From: CAKOSP01 sp964404455 | GTDB taxonomy: Bacteria > Bacillota_I > Bacilli_A > RF39 > UBA660 | Reading direction: 5' to 3' | Length of the DNA stretch: 5,707 nt | Assembly: GCA_964404455.1 (NCBI GenBank) | Contig: CAYOJY010000055.1 | Coordinates: 1-5,707 of the forward strand | In this document: piece after piece, positions 1-5,707 of the stretch | Numbering within the stretch: the first letter of the stretch is position 1 | Layout of the letters: every line of letters starts with the position of its first letter | The notes under the pieces: generated by a model | Database searches by the model: none | The model's input: the letters and a program-made list of their open reading frames with translations, nothing else | Told to the model about the DNA's origin: nothing | Program-made: the position numbers and the translations under genes

Positions 1-1257
1 ACAACAACTTATACTAATCCAAGTACTAACAGTGTAGTATTTAGTAATGTTTTAACAGATAGATTTACAATAACTGCAACAGCAGTAGGTGGAACAAACT
101 CAGTAAAGACATATTATTATTCGAAAGATAATGGAGTAACGTATCAAAGCAGTACCAGTAATACTTACACTTATACAGGCCTAACTCCAAATACAACCTA
201 TAATGTGAAAGTATATGTTGAAGATACTTTAAACTATACCTCAAATATAATATCAACTAGTACTAAAACGTCTGATCCAACATTAGCGGGAACAATATTA
301 GCCAATAACGGCGGCTCTGCAGTAATAGCAGCCAAAGGCAATCCAAGCTTTGCAACAGTAGCAACCACTAACATGGGAATGTATGCAATGGCCGATGATT
401 ATGGAACAAGTTATTACTTTAGAGGAGCCGTTGATAATAACTGGGTAAAGTTTGCGGGTATTTATTGGCGAATAGTGCGAGTAAATGGCGATAATAGTGT
501 CAAACTAATCTATAGTGGAACAACAGCTCCAACAGAAGCCCAAAAAGCGGTGATGACCGGAACCGGAACGCAAATAAATGGAACTACCTTAGCATTTAAC
601 TCATCTTATAACACAGCAGAATATGTAGGGTATATGTATACAGTTGGTCAGCAAAGAGGAAGTGGAACATCAAGTCCAATCAAAACATACATAGAAAACT
701 GGTATGCAAGCAACTTAGCAAGTTATGATAATAAAATAGCAGATACGATATTTTGTAATGATCGCAGTACATATTCAGGAACAGTAGAAGGAACAAACTA
801 TACCGGAAATGGAGTAGGAACAACAGGAACTTGGTTTGGAGCAGCAAGAAGATTAATAAATGCCAGTTCATATGCACCAATCGGAACTGGTCCAAGCTTA
901 GTATGTCCGCATAAGGATGATGCATTTACAAAAGCAGACACAACCAAAGGGAATGGAAAATTAAGCCAAAAGGTTGGTTTATTAACTGCCGATGAAGCCA
1001 CAATAGCCGGTTTAGTATATGGCACAAATAACAGTAGTAATTATTTATATACAAATAGTTACTACTGGCTAGGATCGCCATACATTTTTTATTCCGGGTT
1101 TTTGAGTGCAAATGAATTTTGCATTGGTTCCTCAGGTAATTTGCATGTCCATGTGGTGAATGATACTCTAGGCATACGTCCAACAATATTTATATCATCT
1201 AATATATCTTCAACAGGTTCGGGAACATGGAATAATCCATATGTGATAACTGAATAA
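1..1257 (+). CDS. C-terminal part of a large fibronectin-III surface protein (5' end outside window)
   Basis: The reading frame is open from base 1 to the TAA at 1255-1257 (418 residues visible), so the ATG at 205 is internal and the true start lies to the left. Residues about 10-92 look like a fibronectin type III repeat: Tyr-rich beta strands, a YYYSKDNG turn and the typical GLTPNTTYNVKV strand. From about residue 95 a larger extracellular domain follows, with the conserved-looking blocks YYFRGAVDNNWVKFAG, YWRIVRVNGD, IFCNDRS, YYWLGSP (354-360) and GIRP (391-394). This is the layout of DUF6273-like, C-type-lectin-like domains that end many Firmicutes surface proteins; that family name is from memory and not searched. 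No sortase motif or membrane helix follows, so any anchor must be upstream. The gene is much richer in GC and in A-ending codons than its neighbours. Role is probably adhesion or ligand binding at the cell surface; the ligand is unknown. Confidence 0.82.
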   Translation, partial: TTTYTNPSTNSVVFSNVLTDRFTITATAVGGTNSVKTYYYSKDNGVTYQSSTSNTYTYTGLTPNTTYNVKVYVEDTLNYTSNIISTSTKTSDPTLAGTILANNGGSAVIAAKGNPSFATVATTNMGMYAMADDYGTSYYFRGAVDNNWVKFAGIYWRIVRVNGDNSVKLIYSGTTAPTEAQKAVMTGTGTQINGTTLAFNSSYNTAEYVGYMYTVGQQRGSGTSSPIKTYIENWYASNLASYDNKIADTIFCNDRSTYSGTVEGTNYTGNGVGTTGTWFGAARRLINASSYAPIGTGPSLVCPHKDDAFTKADTTKGNGKLSQKVGLLTADEATIAGLVYGTNNSSNYLYTNSYYWLGSPYIFYSGFLSANEFCIGSSGNLHVHVVNDTLGIRPTIFISSNISSTGSGTWNNPYVITE

Positions 1258-1291
1258 GACATTTTTGAATTAGCTGGGAAGAGTTATTTTA

Positions 1292-1984
1292 TTAAATATC
1301 ATTTTTACTTTTTAAAAATTCTCTAAGCATTTTAGTTAATGCTCTTTTTTCGATTCGTGAAACATAGCTTCTTGATATATTTAAATTTTTAGCAATTTCT
1401 TTTTGGGTTTTTTCTTTTGTGTTATAAAGACCATATCTTTTAATAATAATATCTCTTTCACGAGCATTAAGTAAGTTTAAATAGCTTTCTAAACGAACGA
1501 CATTATCTTTAGTATTTATTTCATCAATAAAATCCTTTGTTTTATCTTTTAAAACCTCAACTAAGTTAATTTCATTACCTTCTTTATCAAAGCCAATTGT
1601 TTCATTTAAAGAAATATTTAATAAATTTTTTTTATTACTTCTAAAATACATTAAAATCTCATTTTGAATACACCTCGCGGCATAGGTCGTTATTTTAGTT
1701 TTTTGTTTACTATTATAAGTATCAATTCCTTTAATTAAGCCAATTGTTCCAATAGATATTAAATCATCAGTATCAGTATATTTACTATCAAATTTTTTAA
1801 CGATATGAGCAACTAATCTTAAATTATGTTCAATTAACTTATTTCTGGCATCTTGATCTCCTAAAAGCATAGCTTCAATATATTTTTTTTCTTCTGGAGC
1901 GCTTAATGGAGTAGGAAAAATTTCATTTGAGTAACTTCCTGTAAAGAAAAGCAAACTTTTTAATAAACTAATTAAATACAACAT
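1292..1984 (-). CDS. sigK: RNA polymerase sporulation sigma factor, pro-sigma-K
   Basis: This 230-residue sigma-70-family protein closely resembles Bacillus sigma-K. Region 2 (about 50-119) contains IEHNLRLVAHIVKKF, the DDLISIGTIGLIKGI core-binding segment and TYAARCIQNEILMYFR for -10 recognition. Region 4 (about 168-225) ends in the helix-turn-helix EIAKNLNISRSYVSRIEKRA (196-215). The hydrophobic N-terminus (1-17) followed by SY and then FPTPLS matches the removable pro-sequence of Bacillus pro-sigma-K, whose protease SpoIVFB cuts at a Ser-Tyr bond; here that bond would be S17-Y18. Sigma-K directs late mother-cell transcription (coat, cortex, mother-cell lysis) in spore formers. The coding sequence is continuous, with no skin-type insertion. 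The start is fixed by AGGTGAT (1988-1994 on the complement), an excellent Shine-Dalgarno site 3 bases upstream of the ATG by its last base. It converges on the left-end surface gene with a 34-bp gap. A paralogous sigma-E-type role is possible but fits the N-terminus less well. Confidence 0.93.
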   Translation of the reverse strand: MLYLISLLKSLLFFTGSYSNEIFPTPLSAPEEKKYIEAMLLGDQDARNKLIEHNLRLVAHIVKKFDSKYTDTDDLISIGTIGLIKGIDTYNSKQKTKITTYAARCIQNEILMYFRSNKKNLLNISLNETIGFDKEGNEINLVEVLKDKTKDFIDEINTKDNVVRLESYLNLLNARERDIIIKRYGLYNTKEKTQKEIAKNLNISRSYVSRIEKRALTKMLREFLKSKNDI

Positions 1985-2169
1985 ACAATCACCTTAATTA
2001 ATTCTATTATTAAAATTAAAAGTAATGCTTTTATAAGTTTATAACTTAAAATAATAGTAAAAGAATTACATATAAAAGAAAACTGTTGTGAATTAGCTAT
2101 TATAGATATTAAGAAAAAAATTCTGATAAATTTATAAATTATTTATATAATAGTCATGAAGTTTTTATT

Positions 2170-4050
2170 TTATTCAACATACCAATTAATATCTGTTTTA
2201 TAAGTTGTTTTGACTACAATAGGAACAATATTTAACTGTAATAGAATTCCTTCATCTATTGGCCAATTTACTTGTATTTGCCCTGTAGTAACCCCATCAG
2301 ATGTGTATACCAAAGTTGGTGTTGATGATAAAACCGTCATATTTGAATTACCAAGATAAACAAGTCCATCTGTTAAAACATTGCCTTTTTCATTAATTAA
2401 TTCATGAGAAATAGAAGCATATAAATTCCATACTGTTGGTGTTATTCTCGAATCTTCAACAATTACTTCTATCGGTATTGTTGGATTACACAAAGTTGGA
2501 CTATATTGAAAAGGAGTTGTTGAAAATATTGCTTGATTTGTAGCAGATATTATAGTCAAATCACCTGGATAAATTATTTCAACTGTCCTAAATCGATATA
2601 AGAAACTATTGGCAAGATTTGATACAAAAGATATTTCTGTTCCAATCGGTAATGGCGGTGAATAGGAATATATAAAATCACCATTATTATCAGCTTGAGC
2701 ATAATAATCGCTCCCATTGTAACTAATTTTCACATCAGCATTTGGTATTGTGGTTCCAGAAATATCTGATGATAAATCTGTTATAGGATTTATTGTAAGT
2801 GATAGACGTCCTATTGATAAAACTCTAGTATTATTTAATAAAAAATTACTTAAAGCAGGTAGCATTGCTTCTTCTGATGGTGTTAAATTTATTGATGAAA
2901 TTGTTGTAGTCGTTGTAGTAATTGTTCCAGTTACAGTAAGATTATTAGTATTTTCTAATTTATACCAAGAATAATTGGGTATATCGTGTATGCCCCCGGC
3001 ACTAGCATAAGGAGTAACTGTTAGCCATCTATTGTACTGTGGTATGTTTAAAGAATAGTTTATAGTGTTACGTGAGTATATTGCATTAGCTCCTGCATTA
3101 TATAACACAACGCTTCTCGGATTATTTAAATTTAAAGAGGCATTAGTTCCAATAAATTCTAAACACCTATTACTCGTTGCTCCTGTATAATTACTAACCA
3201 TTTTTAATGATGAACCACTATTCATCTTAAATTCACCAGTTATACACCAAGTTGAAGTTGAACCAAACTGTTGTCTTTGTTCAATTTCTAAAACCGCAGA
3301 TGTATTAATTAAAACATTTTGAGTTCTATCTCCATCATCATATCCAACGCCAGTAGCTGTATCTATATTAGTTACAGAATTTTCGCCAAACGACATGTTT
3401 ATATACGTAGCGGAACTAACATGGTATAAATATCTATTTTCACTTGTAATTGAAATATTAGAATTAGGTAAAACATTTAAAAAAGGATATACGCCGCCAA
3501 CAACATTCCTAAACCAAAAAATAGAAGCATATGTTGTCACACTATGTATATTAACAGTTCCTCCTAAAGTAACATTTCTAGTTTCAGCAACCTCATGAGC
3601 TGGTGAAGTACTAGGTATAATATTAATATCACAATCAGTAATATTTAGTGAACTATACGGATTAAAAGCCATTTGTGGGCCTGTGTAATTAACATTAGTA
3701 TAATTAACAACAACATTACTTAAGCTCGAAATGTCAAAAACACATATAATGCCATAGTAGTTTCTCCCAATAACATTAATATTTTGAACTGTAATATTCA
3801 TATTACTAGCACTATTAATATAAATGGTTTGAGATGCCGCAGAGCTATTATAATCGGTGTAGGTATATTTTATATTGTTATATGTACCATCAATGGTTAT
3901 TTTAGGTTTAGAAGCACGAATCGATATCCCGCCTGTTAAGGTTATATCTGCTCCAAAATATATTAAATTATATGTATTATCTTCTTCTAAAACCGCTTTT
4001 AATTCATTGTAGTCGTAAACTACAACAGTTTCGCTATCAATTATTGTCAT
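2170..4050 (-). CDS. Pectate-lyase-like adhesin with WxL-like C-terminal domain, no signal peptide
   Basis: This 626-residue protein is rich in Asn, Ser, Thr, Ile and Val. Residues about 10-340 have short beta-strand repeats typical of right-handed beta-helices (ITLTGGISI, KITIDGTYNNI, NITVQNINVIGRNYYGI), as in the Firmicutes pectate-lyase-like adhesive family; I see no lyase active site and do not infer enzyme activity. A six-Thr linker (378-383) follows. Residues about 425-490 (ISGTTIPNADVKISYNG...ADNNGDFIYSY) look like a bacterial Ig-like domain. Residues about 515-626 carry EVIVEDSR...VWNLYAS (Trp at 541) and a terminal INWYVE, resembling the two Trp motifs of WxL domains, which bind peptidoglycan noncovalently. 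The N-terminus, MTIIDSETVVVYDYNELKAV, has no hydrophobic leader, and in-frame TGA and TAA lie directly upstream of the ATG, so it cannot be extended. AAGGTGAT precedes the ATG by 5 bases. Same strand as sigK, 185 bp upstream of it. Export route and ligand are unknown. Confidence 0.8.
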   Translation of the reverse strand: MTIIDSETVVVYDYNELKAVLEEDNTYNLIYFGADITLTGGISIRASKPKITIDGTYNNIKYTYTDYNSSAASQTIYINSASNMNITVQNINVIGRNYYGIICVFDISSLSNVVVNYTNVNYTGPQMAFNPYSSLNITDCDINIIPSTSPAHEVAETRNVTLGGTVNIHSVTTYASIFWFRNVVGGVYPFLNVLPNSNISITSENRYLYHVSSATYINMSFGENSVTNIDTATGVGYDDGDRTQNVLINTSAVLEIEQRQQFGSTSTWCITGEFKMNSGSSLKMVSNYTGATSNRCLEFIGTNASLNLNNPRSVVLYNAGANAIYSRNTINYSLNIPQYNRWLTVTPYASAGGIHDIPNYSWYKLENTNNLTVTGTITTTTTTISSINLTPSEEAMLPALSNFLLNNTRVLSIGRLSLTINPITDLSSDISGTTIPNADVKISYNGSDYYAQADNNGDFIYSYSPPLPIGTEISFVSNLANSFLYRFRTVEIIYPGDLTIISATNQAIFSTTPFQYSPTLCNPTIPIEVIVEDSRITPTVWNLYASISHELINEKGNVLTDGLVYLGNSNMTVLSSTPTLVYTSDGVTTGQIQVNWPIDEGILLQLNIVPIVVKTTYKTDINWYVE

Positions 4051-4056
4051 ATTTTA

Positions 4057-4064
4057 TCACCTTA
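4057..4064 (-). promoter_or_regulatory. Ribosome binding site fixing the start of the adhesin gene
   Basis: The complement reads AAGGTGAT, 6-7 bases before the ATG at 4050-4048 and almost perfectly complementary to the 16S rRNA tail. The TGA of this motif and the following TAA are in frame with the coding sequence, which rules out a longer N-terminus. It therefore decides that the protein has no signal peptide. Confidence 0.8.
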
Positions 4065-4076
4065 GTATATTATATT

Positions 4077-4112
4077 AAAAAATAGTTTTATTGAATAATC
4101 AATAAAACTATT
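4077..4112 (-). promoter_or_regulatory. Perfect 14-bp hairpin plus T-run in the leader of the adhesin gene
   Basis: Arms at 4081-4094 (AATAGTTTTATTGA) and 4099-4112 (TCAATAAAACTATT) are exact reverse complements around a 4-base loop. Read on the minus strand, the stem runs straight into TTTTTT (4082-4077) and lies about 13 bases before the Shine-Dalgarno site. This has the shape of a weak, AT-rich intrinsic terminator or attenuator in the 5' leader of the adhesin gene. It could instead be an operator for a dimeric regulator, an mRNA-stabilising 5' hairpin, or the terminator of an unseen minus-strand transcript from the gap upstream. The symmetry is directly visible; the function is inferred. 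Confidence 0.55.
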
Positions 4113-4127
4113 AAATAAACAAAATAT

Positions 4128-4138
4128 AGTATAAGATG
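4128..4138 (-). promoter_or_regulatory. Candidate -10 region for the adhesin gene
   Basis: On the complement TATACT (4133-4128) is one base from the sigma-A -10 consensus, but no good -35 lies 16-18 bp upstream and there is no TG extension. Overlapping it, CATCTTATA (4138-4130) differs by one base from the CATAnnnTA pattern of sigma-K -10 elements. Transcription from here would start near 4121 and place the hairpin at 4112-4081 at the very 5' end of the message. Which sigma factor reads it, if any, cannot be decided by eye. Confidence 0.35.
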
Positions 4139-4437
4139 AAATTAAAAATTAAGGAAGTGGTTTTTTAAACGAATTAATTCTATCAAGTATTCTCAAATGT
4201 CTCATTTTAAACCTTCATATTCACCAACTGAAAAGGAGCAGTCATTTCTTTTAATTTATTTCATATCTATTTACAAAGTTATTTTCGTAATATAAATTGT
4301 AATAAATTTTTGGTACTTTAAAATACGATTTATTAAATTTGAACAAAATATATGCAGAAGAAAGATTTGCATAATTAAAACTGTTAAACTCCCGGGTAAA
4401 TTATTTTTTTATGAGTGAATTTTAATAAAAAGCATAA
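4139..4437. other. AT-rich gap with no recognised gene
   Basis: Between the leader of the adhesin gene and the promoter of the SH3 gene I see no convincing coding region, tRNA, riboswitch or repeat array. Minor items are an 18-codon minus-strand ORF (4205-4149) with a weak AAGGT upstream, a 6-bp inverted repeat TATGCA/TGCATA (4351-4356 and 4368-4373) with an 11-base loop, and an isolated GC-rich CTCCCGGG at about 4390-4397 in otherwise AT-rich DNA. The stretch separates divergently transcribed genes and probably holds their regulatory DNA, possibly with a decayed gene. Confidence 0.5.
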
Positions 4438-4466
4438 TTGTAAATTAAAATTAGATGTGTTAAAAT
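4438..4466 (+). promoter_or_regulatory. Sigma-A type promoter of the SH3/Ig-like gene
   Basis: TTGTAA (4438-4443) matches TTGACA at 4 of 6 positions. It is 17 bp from TAAAAT (4461-4466), which carries the extended -10 dinucleotide TG one base upstream (4458-4459). Transcription would start near 4473, leaving a leader of about 40 bases that contains the Shine-Dalgarno site AAGGTGG (4500-4506). Confidence 0.65.
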
Positions 4467-4512
4467 GTTTTTGAAATTAACTTTTGAATAAGTTATATTA
4501 AGGTGGTTAAAA

Positions 4513-5151
4513 ATGAAAAAAATATTTTTGTTAATTTTATTTATAGCATTAGCGGTAAGCAGTTATATGGGATATAGTTGGTATAATAAAGAAATGAAAG
4601 CTTGGAAAATAGAAATTATTAACGATTCAATTAATGTTCGGGAAAGTCATAATCCATATGAATATAAATTAGGAGAAGTTTATAAAGATGAAAAATATAA
4701 AGTTTTAGATATTTATTTAGATGATAAAAAATTTGTTTGGTATAAAATAAAAATGAAAAACAAAAAAGCAGGTTGGGTTGCCAGCAGTAGAAATGTACCT
4801 TATGTTAAGGAATTAAATAATTCCCAAATTAAATCTGAAAAAGAATATTTTATTGATTATAAAAAACCAGTAATTAAGTATTATGAAGATGTTTATTATA
4901 CAGATTCATTAAATACAATTGATTACAAACATTTAACTATTGAAGATGATTCTAATTATGAAATAAAACATACGGTTTATTTTGAAGAATTTCCTAAAGA
5001 CGGCAATACTTCTCAATATTGGATTGAATATATTGTGACCGATGAATTTGCTAATTCAGCGAGTATAGTTCAAGGAATTGAATTTGAAAATAAACCTAAT
5101 AAAAATGAAGTAAGCGATTTTTCAGTGTTGGAGAAAAAAAGAGGGAATTAA
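4513..5151 (+). CDS. Membrane-anchored SH3-like / Ig-like protein of unknown role
   Basis: This is a 212-residue protein. Residues 1-24 (MKKIF then a hydrophobic run) form an uncleaved signal anchor or a signal peptide, with the rest outside the cell. Residues about 35-95 resemble a bacterial SH3 domain: INVRES, then GEVYKDEKYKVLD, WYKIKMKNKKAGWVASS. Such domains often bind peptidoglycan or mediate contacts within wall enzymes. Residues about 117-192 (KKPVIKYYED...YWIEYIVTDEFANSASI...IEFE) look like an Ig- or cadherin-like beta sandwich, of the kind with a conserved Asp near the end of a strand. No catalytic domain is visible, so it may be a wall-associated sensor or scaffold. The start is supported by AAGGTGG 6 bases upstream and a good promoter. 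It is transcribed alone: a terminator follows at 5171. It is very AT-rich (9 of 60 bases G or C at 4681-4740). I do not recognise a named gene. Confidence 0.85.
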   Translation: MKKIFLLILFIALAVSSYMGYSWYNKEMKAWKIEIINDSINVRESHNPYEYKLGEVYKDEKYKVLDIYLDDKKFVWYKIKMKNKKAGWVASSRNVPYVKELNNSQIKSEKEYFIDYKKPVIKYYEDVYYTDSLNTIDYKHLTIEDDSNYEIKHTVYFEEFPKDGNTSQYWIEYIVTDEFANSASIVQGIEFENKPNKNEVSDFSVLEKKRGN

Positions 5152-5170
5152 AAATTCTTTAAATAAAATT

Positions 5171-5206
5171 AAAGGAAAAAATATAATTTACTTCCTTTTT
5201 TTGTTT
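5171..5206 (+). terminator. Intrinsic terminator after the SH3/Ig-like gene
   Basis: Inverted arms AAAGGAA (5171-5177) and TTCCTTT (5192-5198), with a 14-base loop, run into a T tract (5196-5202) followed by GTTTT. It lies 20 bases after the stop codon and separates this gene from the RNHCP-polA unit. The stem is short and the loop long, so it may be modest in strength. Confidence 0.6.
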
Positions 5207-5234
5207 TACAAAAAATACATAATAATATAAAACA

Positions 5235-5243
5235 TGATATAAT
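5235..5243 (+). promoter_or_regulatory. Extended -10 promoter of the RNHCP-polA unit
   Basis: TGATATAAT (5235-5243) is a perfect extended -10 (TGnTATAAT). No good -35 is found 17 bp upstream, which is common for extended -10 promoters. Transcription would start near 5250, giving a leader of about 44 bases ending in AGGAG (5283-5287), 6 bases before the ATG. Confidence 0.65.
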
Positions 5244-5293
5244 AAATAAAAAAGTAAGGTTTATTCTATTTTATAAATATTTAGGAGAATATC

Positions 5294-5608
5294 ATGAATC
5301 ATAAACGCTTTAAAGAAATTGATGTGGGATTTATTTGTTTAAATTGTAATTTTAATGTTGAGTCGCTTGGTTACACCTCTAGAGATCATTGCCCAAATTG
5401 TTTGTATGGATTACACGTTGATATTAACCCCGGTGATAGATTAAGTCACTGTAAAGGAGTATTAAAGCCAGTTGATTTTGAAAAATTTAAAAATACTTAT
5501 AAAATTATTTATGAATGTCAAAAATGTCAAATGATTCGCAAAAATATTTTAGCAACTGATGATAATTTTGAAGCTTTAATAAAATTATCAGAAAGGAATA
5601 AATTATGA
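5294..5608 (+). CDS. RNHCP-domain zinc-ribbon protein
   Basis: This 104-residue protein carries the hallmark block of the RNHCP family: SRDHCPNCLYGLHVD (29-43) followed by PGDR (46-49), a further Cys (C53) and KGVLKP. In the name-giving motif Asn is replaced by Asp (RDHCP, 30-34). Cys pairs C15/C18, C33/C36 and C75/C78, plus C53 and H32, are well placed to bind zinc in ribbon-like folds. The molecular role of the family is not established as far as I know; nucleic-acid binding is a guess from the fold. The TGA stop (5606-5608) overlaps the ATG of polA (5605-5607) in an ATGA arrangement, so the two are co-transcribed and probably translationally coupled. The length is complete, and the start is supported by AGGAG at 5283-5287. 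Confidence 0.88.
   Translation: MNHKRFKEIDVGFICLNCNFNVESLGYTSRDHCPNCLYGLHVDINPGDRLSHCKGVLKPVDFEKFKNTYKIIYECQKCQMIRKNILATDDNFEALIKLSERNKL
5591..5597 (+). promoter_or_regulatory. Ribosome binding site of polA inside the RNHCP gene
   Basis: GAAAGGA (5591-5597) lies 7 bases before the polA ATG and within the last codons of the RNHCP gene. Together with the ATGA overlap this supports coupled or independent initiation at 5605. Confidence 0.6.
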
Positions 5609-5707
5609 AAAAAGTAATATTAATAGATGGAAATAATTTAATGTTTAGAAGCTTTTATGCCACTATGTATACAGGAAATATAATGAAAAATTCTAAAAAT
5701 TTTCCCA
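5605..5707 (+). CDS. polA: DNA polymerase I, N-terminal fragment (3' end outside window)
   Basis: The 34 visible residues begin MKKVILIDGNNLMFRSFYAT and continue to NSKNFP. This is the start of the 5'-3' exonuclease (FEN-like) domain of family A DNA polymerases. The LIDGNNLMFRSFYA motif contains a metal-binding Asp (D8) and the conserved Arg and Tyr that contact the DNA 5' end. The enzyme removes RNA primers and fills gaps during lagging-strand synthesis and repair. A stand-alone 5'-3' exonuclease would share this N-terminus, so whether the polymerase domain follows cannot be seen here; full-length PolA is more likely. It is the second gene of a unit with the RNHCP gene, overlapping it by 4 bases. 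Confidence 0.87.
   Translation, partial: MKKVILIDGNNLMFRSFYATMYTGNIMKNSKNFP

Noticed and set aside
205..207. ATG that could start a 350-residue protein
   Set aside because: The same frame is open to base 1 and encodes the first half of the fibronectin-III repeat, so this Met is internal.
65..1186. Several antisense ORFs of 63-86 codons opposite the left-end surface gene
   Set aside because: They arise from the biased codon use of the real gene, have low-complexity Leu/Tyr/His-rich translations and no recognisable motifs.
2099..2104. TATAAT on the complement as a sigK promoter
   Set aside because: It lacks a -35 at normal spacing and lies about 115 bases from the start. sigK is usually read by sigma-E, and I saw no clear sigma-E element either.
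2105..2169. Terminator after the adhesin gene
   Set aside because: Only short AT-only symmetries and an isolated T-run were found, with no stable stem; the adhesin transcript may continue into sigK.
2750..3598. Two plus-strand ORFs of 67 and 74 codons inside the adhesin gene
   Set aside because: They lie opposite conserved beta-helix and Ig-like coding sequence and show no domain of their own; treated as shadows.
4149..4205. 18-codon minus-strand ORF with AAGGT upstream of its ATG
   Set aside because: Too short to separate from chance in AT-rich DNA, with no promoter or recognisable sequence.
4471..4499. TTGAAA-17 bp-TATATT, a near-consensus promoter
   Set aside because: Its start point would fall near 4506, at the end of the Shine-Dalgarno site, leaving the SH3 gene without a usable leader. 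The promoter at 4438-4466 fits better.
1..5707. CRISPR array, transposase, tRNA or rRNA, or DGR template repeat with reverse transcriptase
   Set aside because: No regularly spaced direct repeats, transposase or reverse-transcriptase motifs, or structured-RNA signatures were seen. I also found no second copy of the 1060-1182 segment in the gaps.

Overview
This window comes from a low-GC Gram-positive bacterium that uses the standard genetic code. TGA is a real stop (for example 5606-5608) and Trp is TGG, which argues against a Mycoplasma-type code. Shine-Dalgarno sites are strong (AAGGTGAT, AAGGTGG, AGGAG). A sporulation-type sigma-K, fibronectin-III and pectate-lyase-like surface proteins, an RNHCP zinc-ribbon protein and the start of DNA polymerase I suggest an uncultured Bacilli/Firmicutes lineage of the kind found in animal guts. 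That placement is an inference, not a species call.

Layout. Bases 1-1257 (+) are the 3' end of a large surface protein: one fibronectin-III-like repeat, then a C-terminal domain ending in a YWLGSP...GIRP module. It converges on sigK (1292-1984, -), a complete pro-sigma-K gene not split by an intervening element. Upstream of sigK and on the same strand lies a 626-residue beta-helix adhesin-like protein with a WxL-like C-terminus (2170-4050, -). It has no signal peptide, and a perfect 14-bp inverted repeat followed by a T-run lies just before its ribosome binding site. A gap of about 460 bp (4051-4512) separates this from a rightward set: a membrane-anchored SH3/Ig-like protein (4513-5151), a terminator, an extended -10 promoter, and a small RNHCP gene whose stop overlaps the start of polA (5605 onward).

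How the genes relate. The right side looks like core genome: RNHCP and polA share a promoter and are probably translationally coupled. The left side is cell-surface and sporulation related. Base composition is mosaic: sampled stretches of the left-end surface gene are 42-50% GC, against 15-20% in the SH3 gene and sigK. The points most worth following are the A-poor, T-rich, NNY-codon tail of the left-end surface protein, which resembles the variable region of a diversity-generating retroelement target; the leaderless adhesin; and the hairpin in that adhesin's leader.
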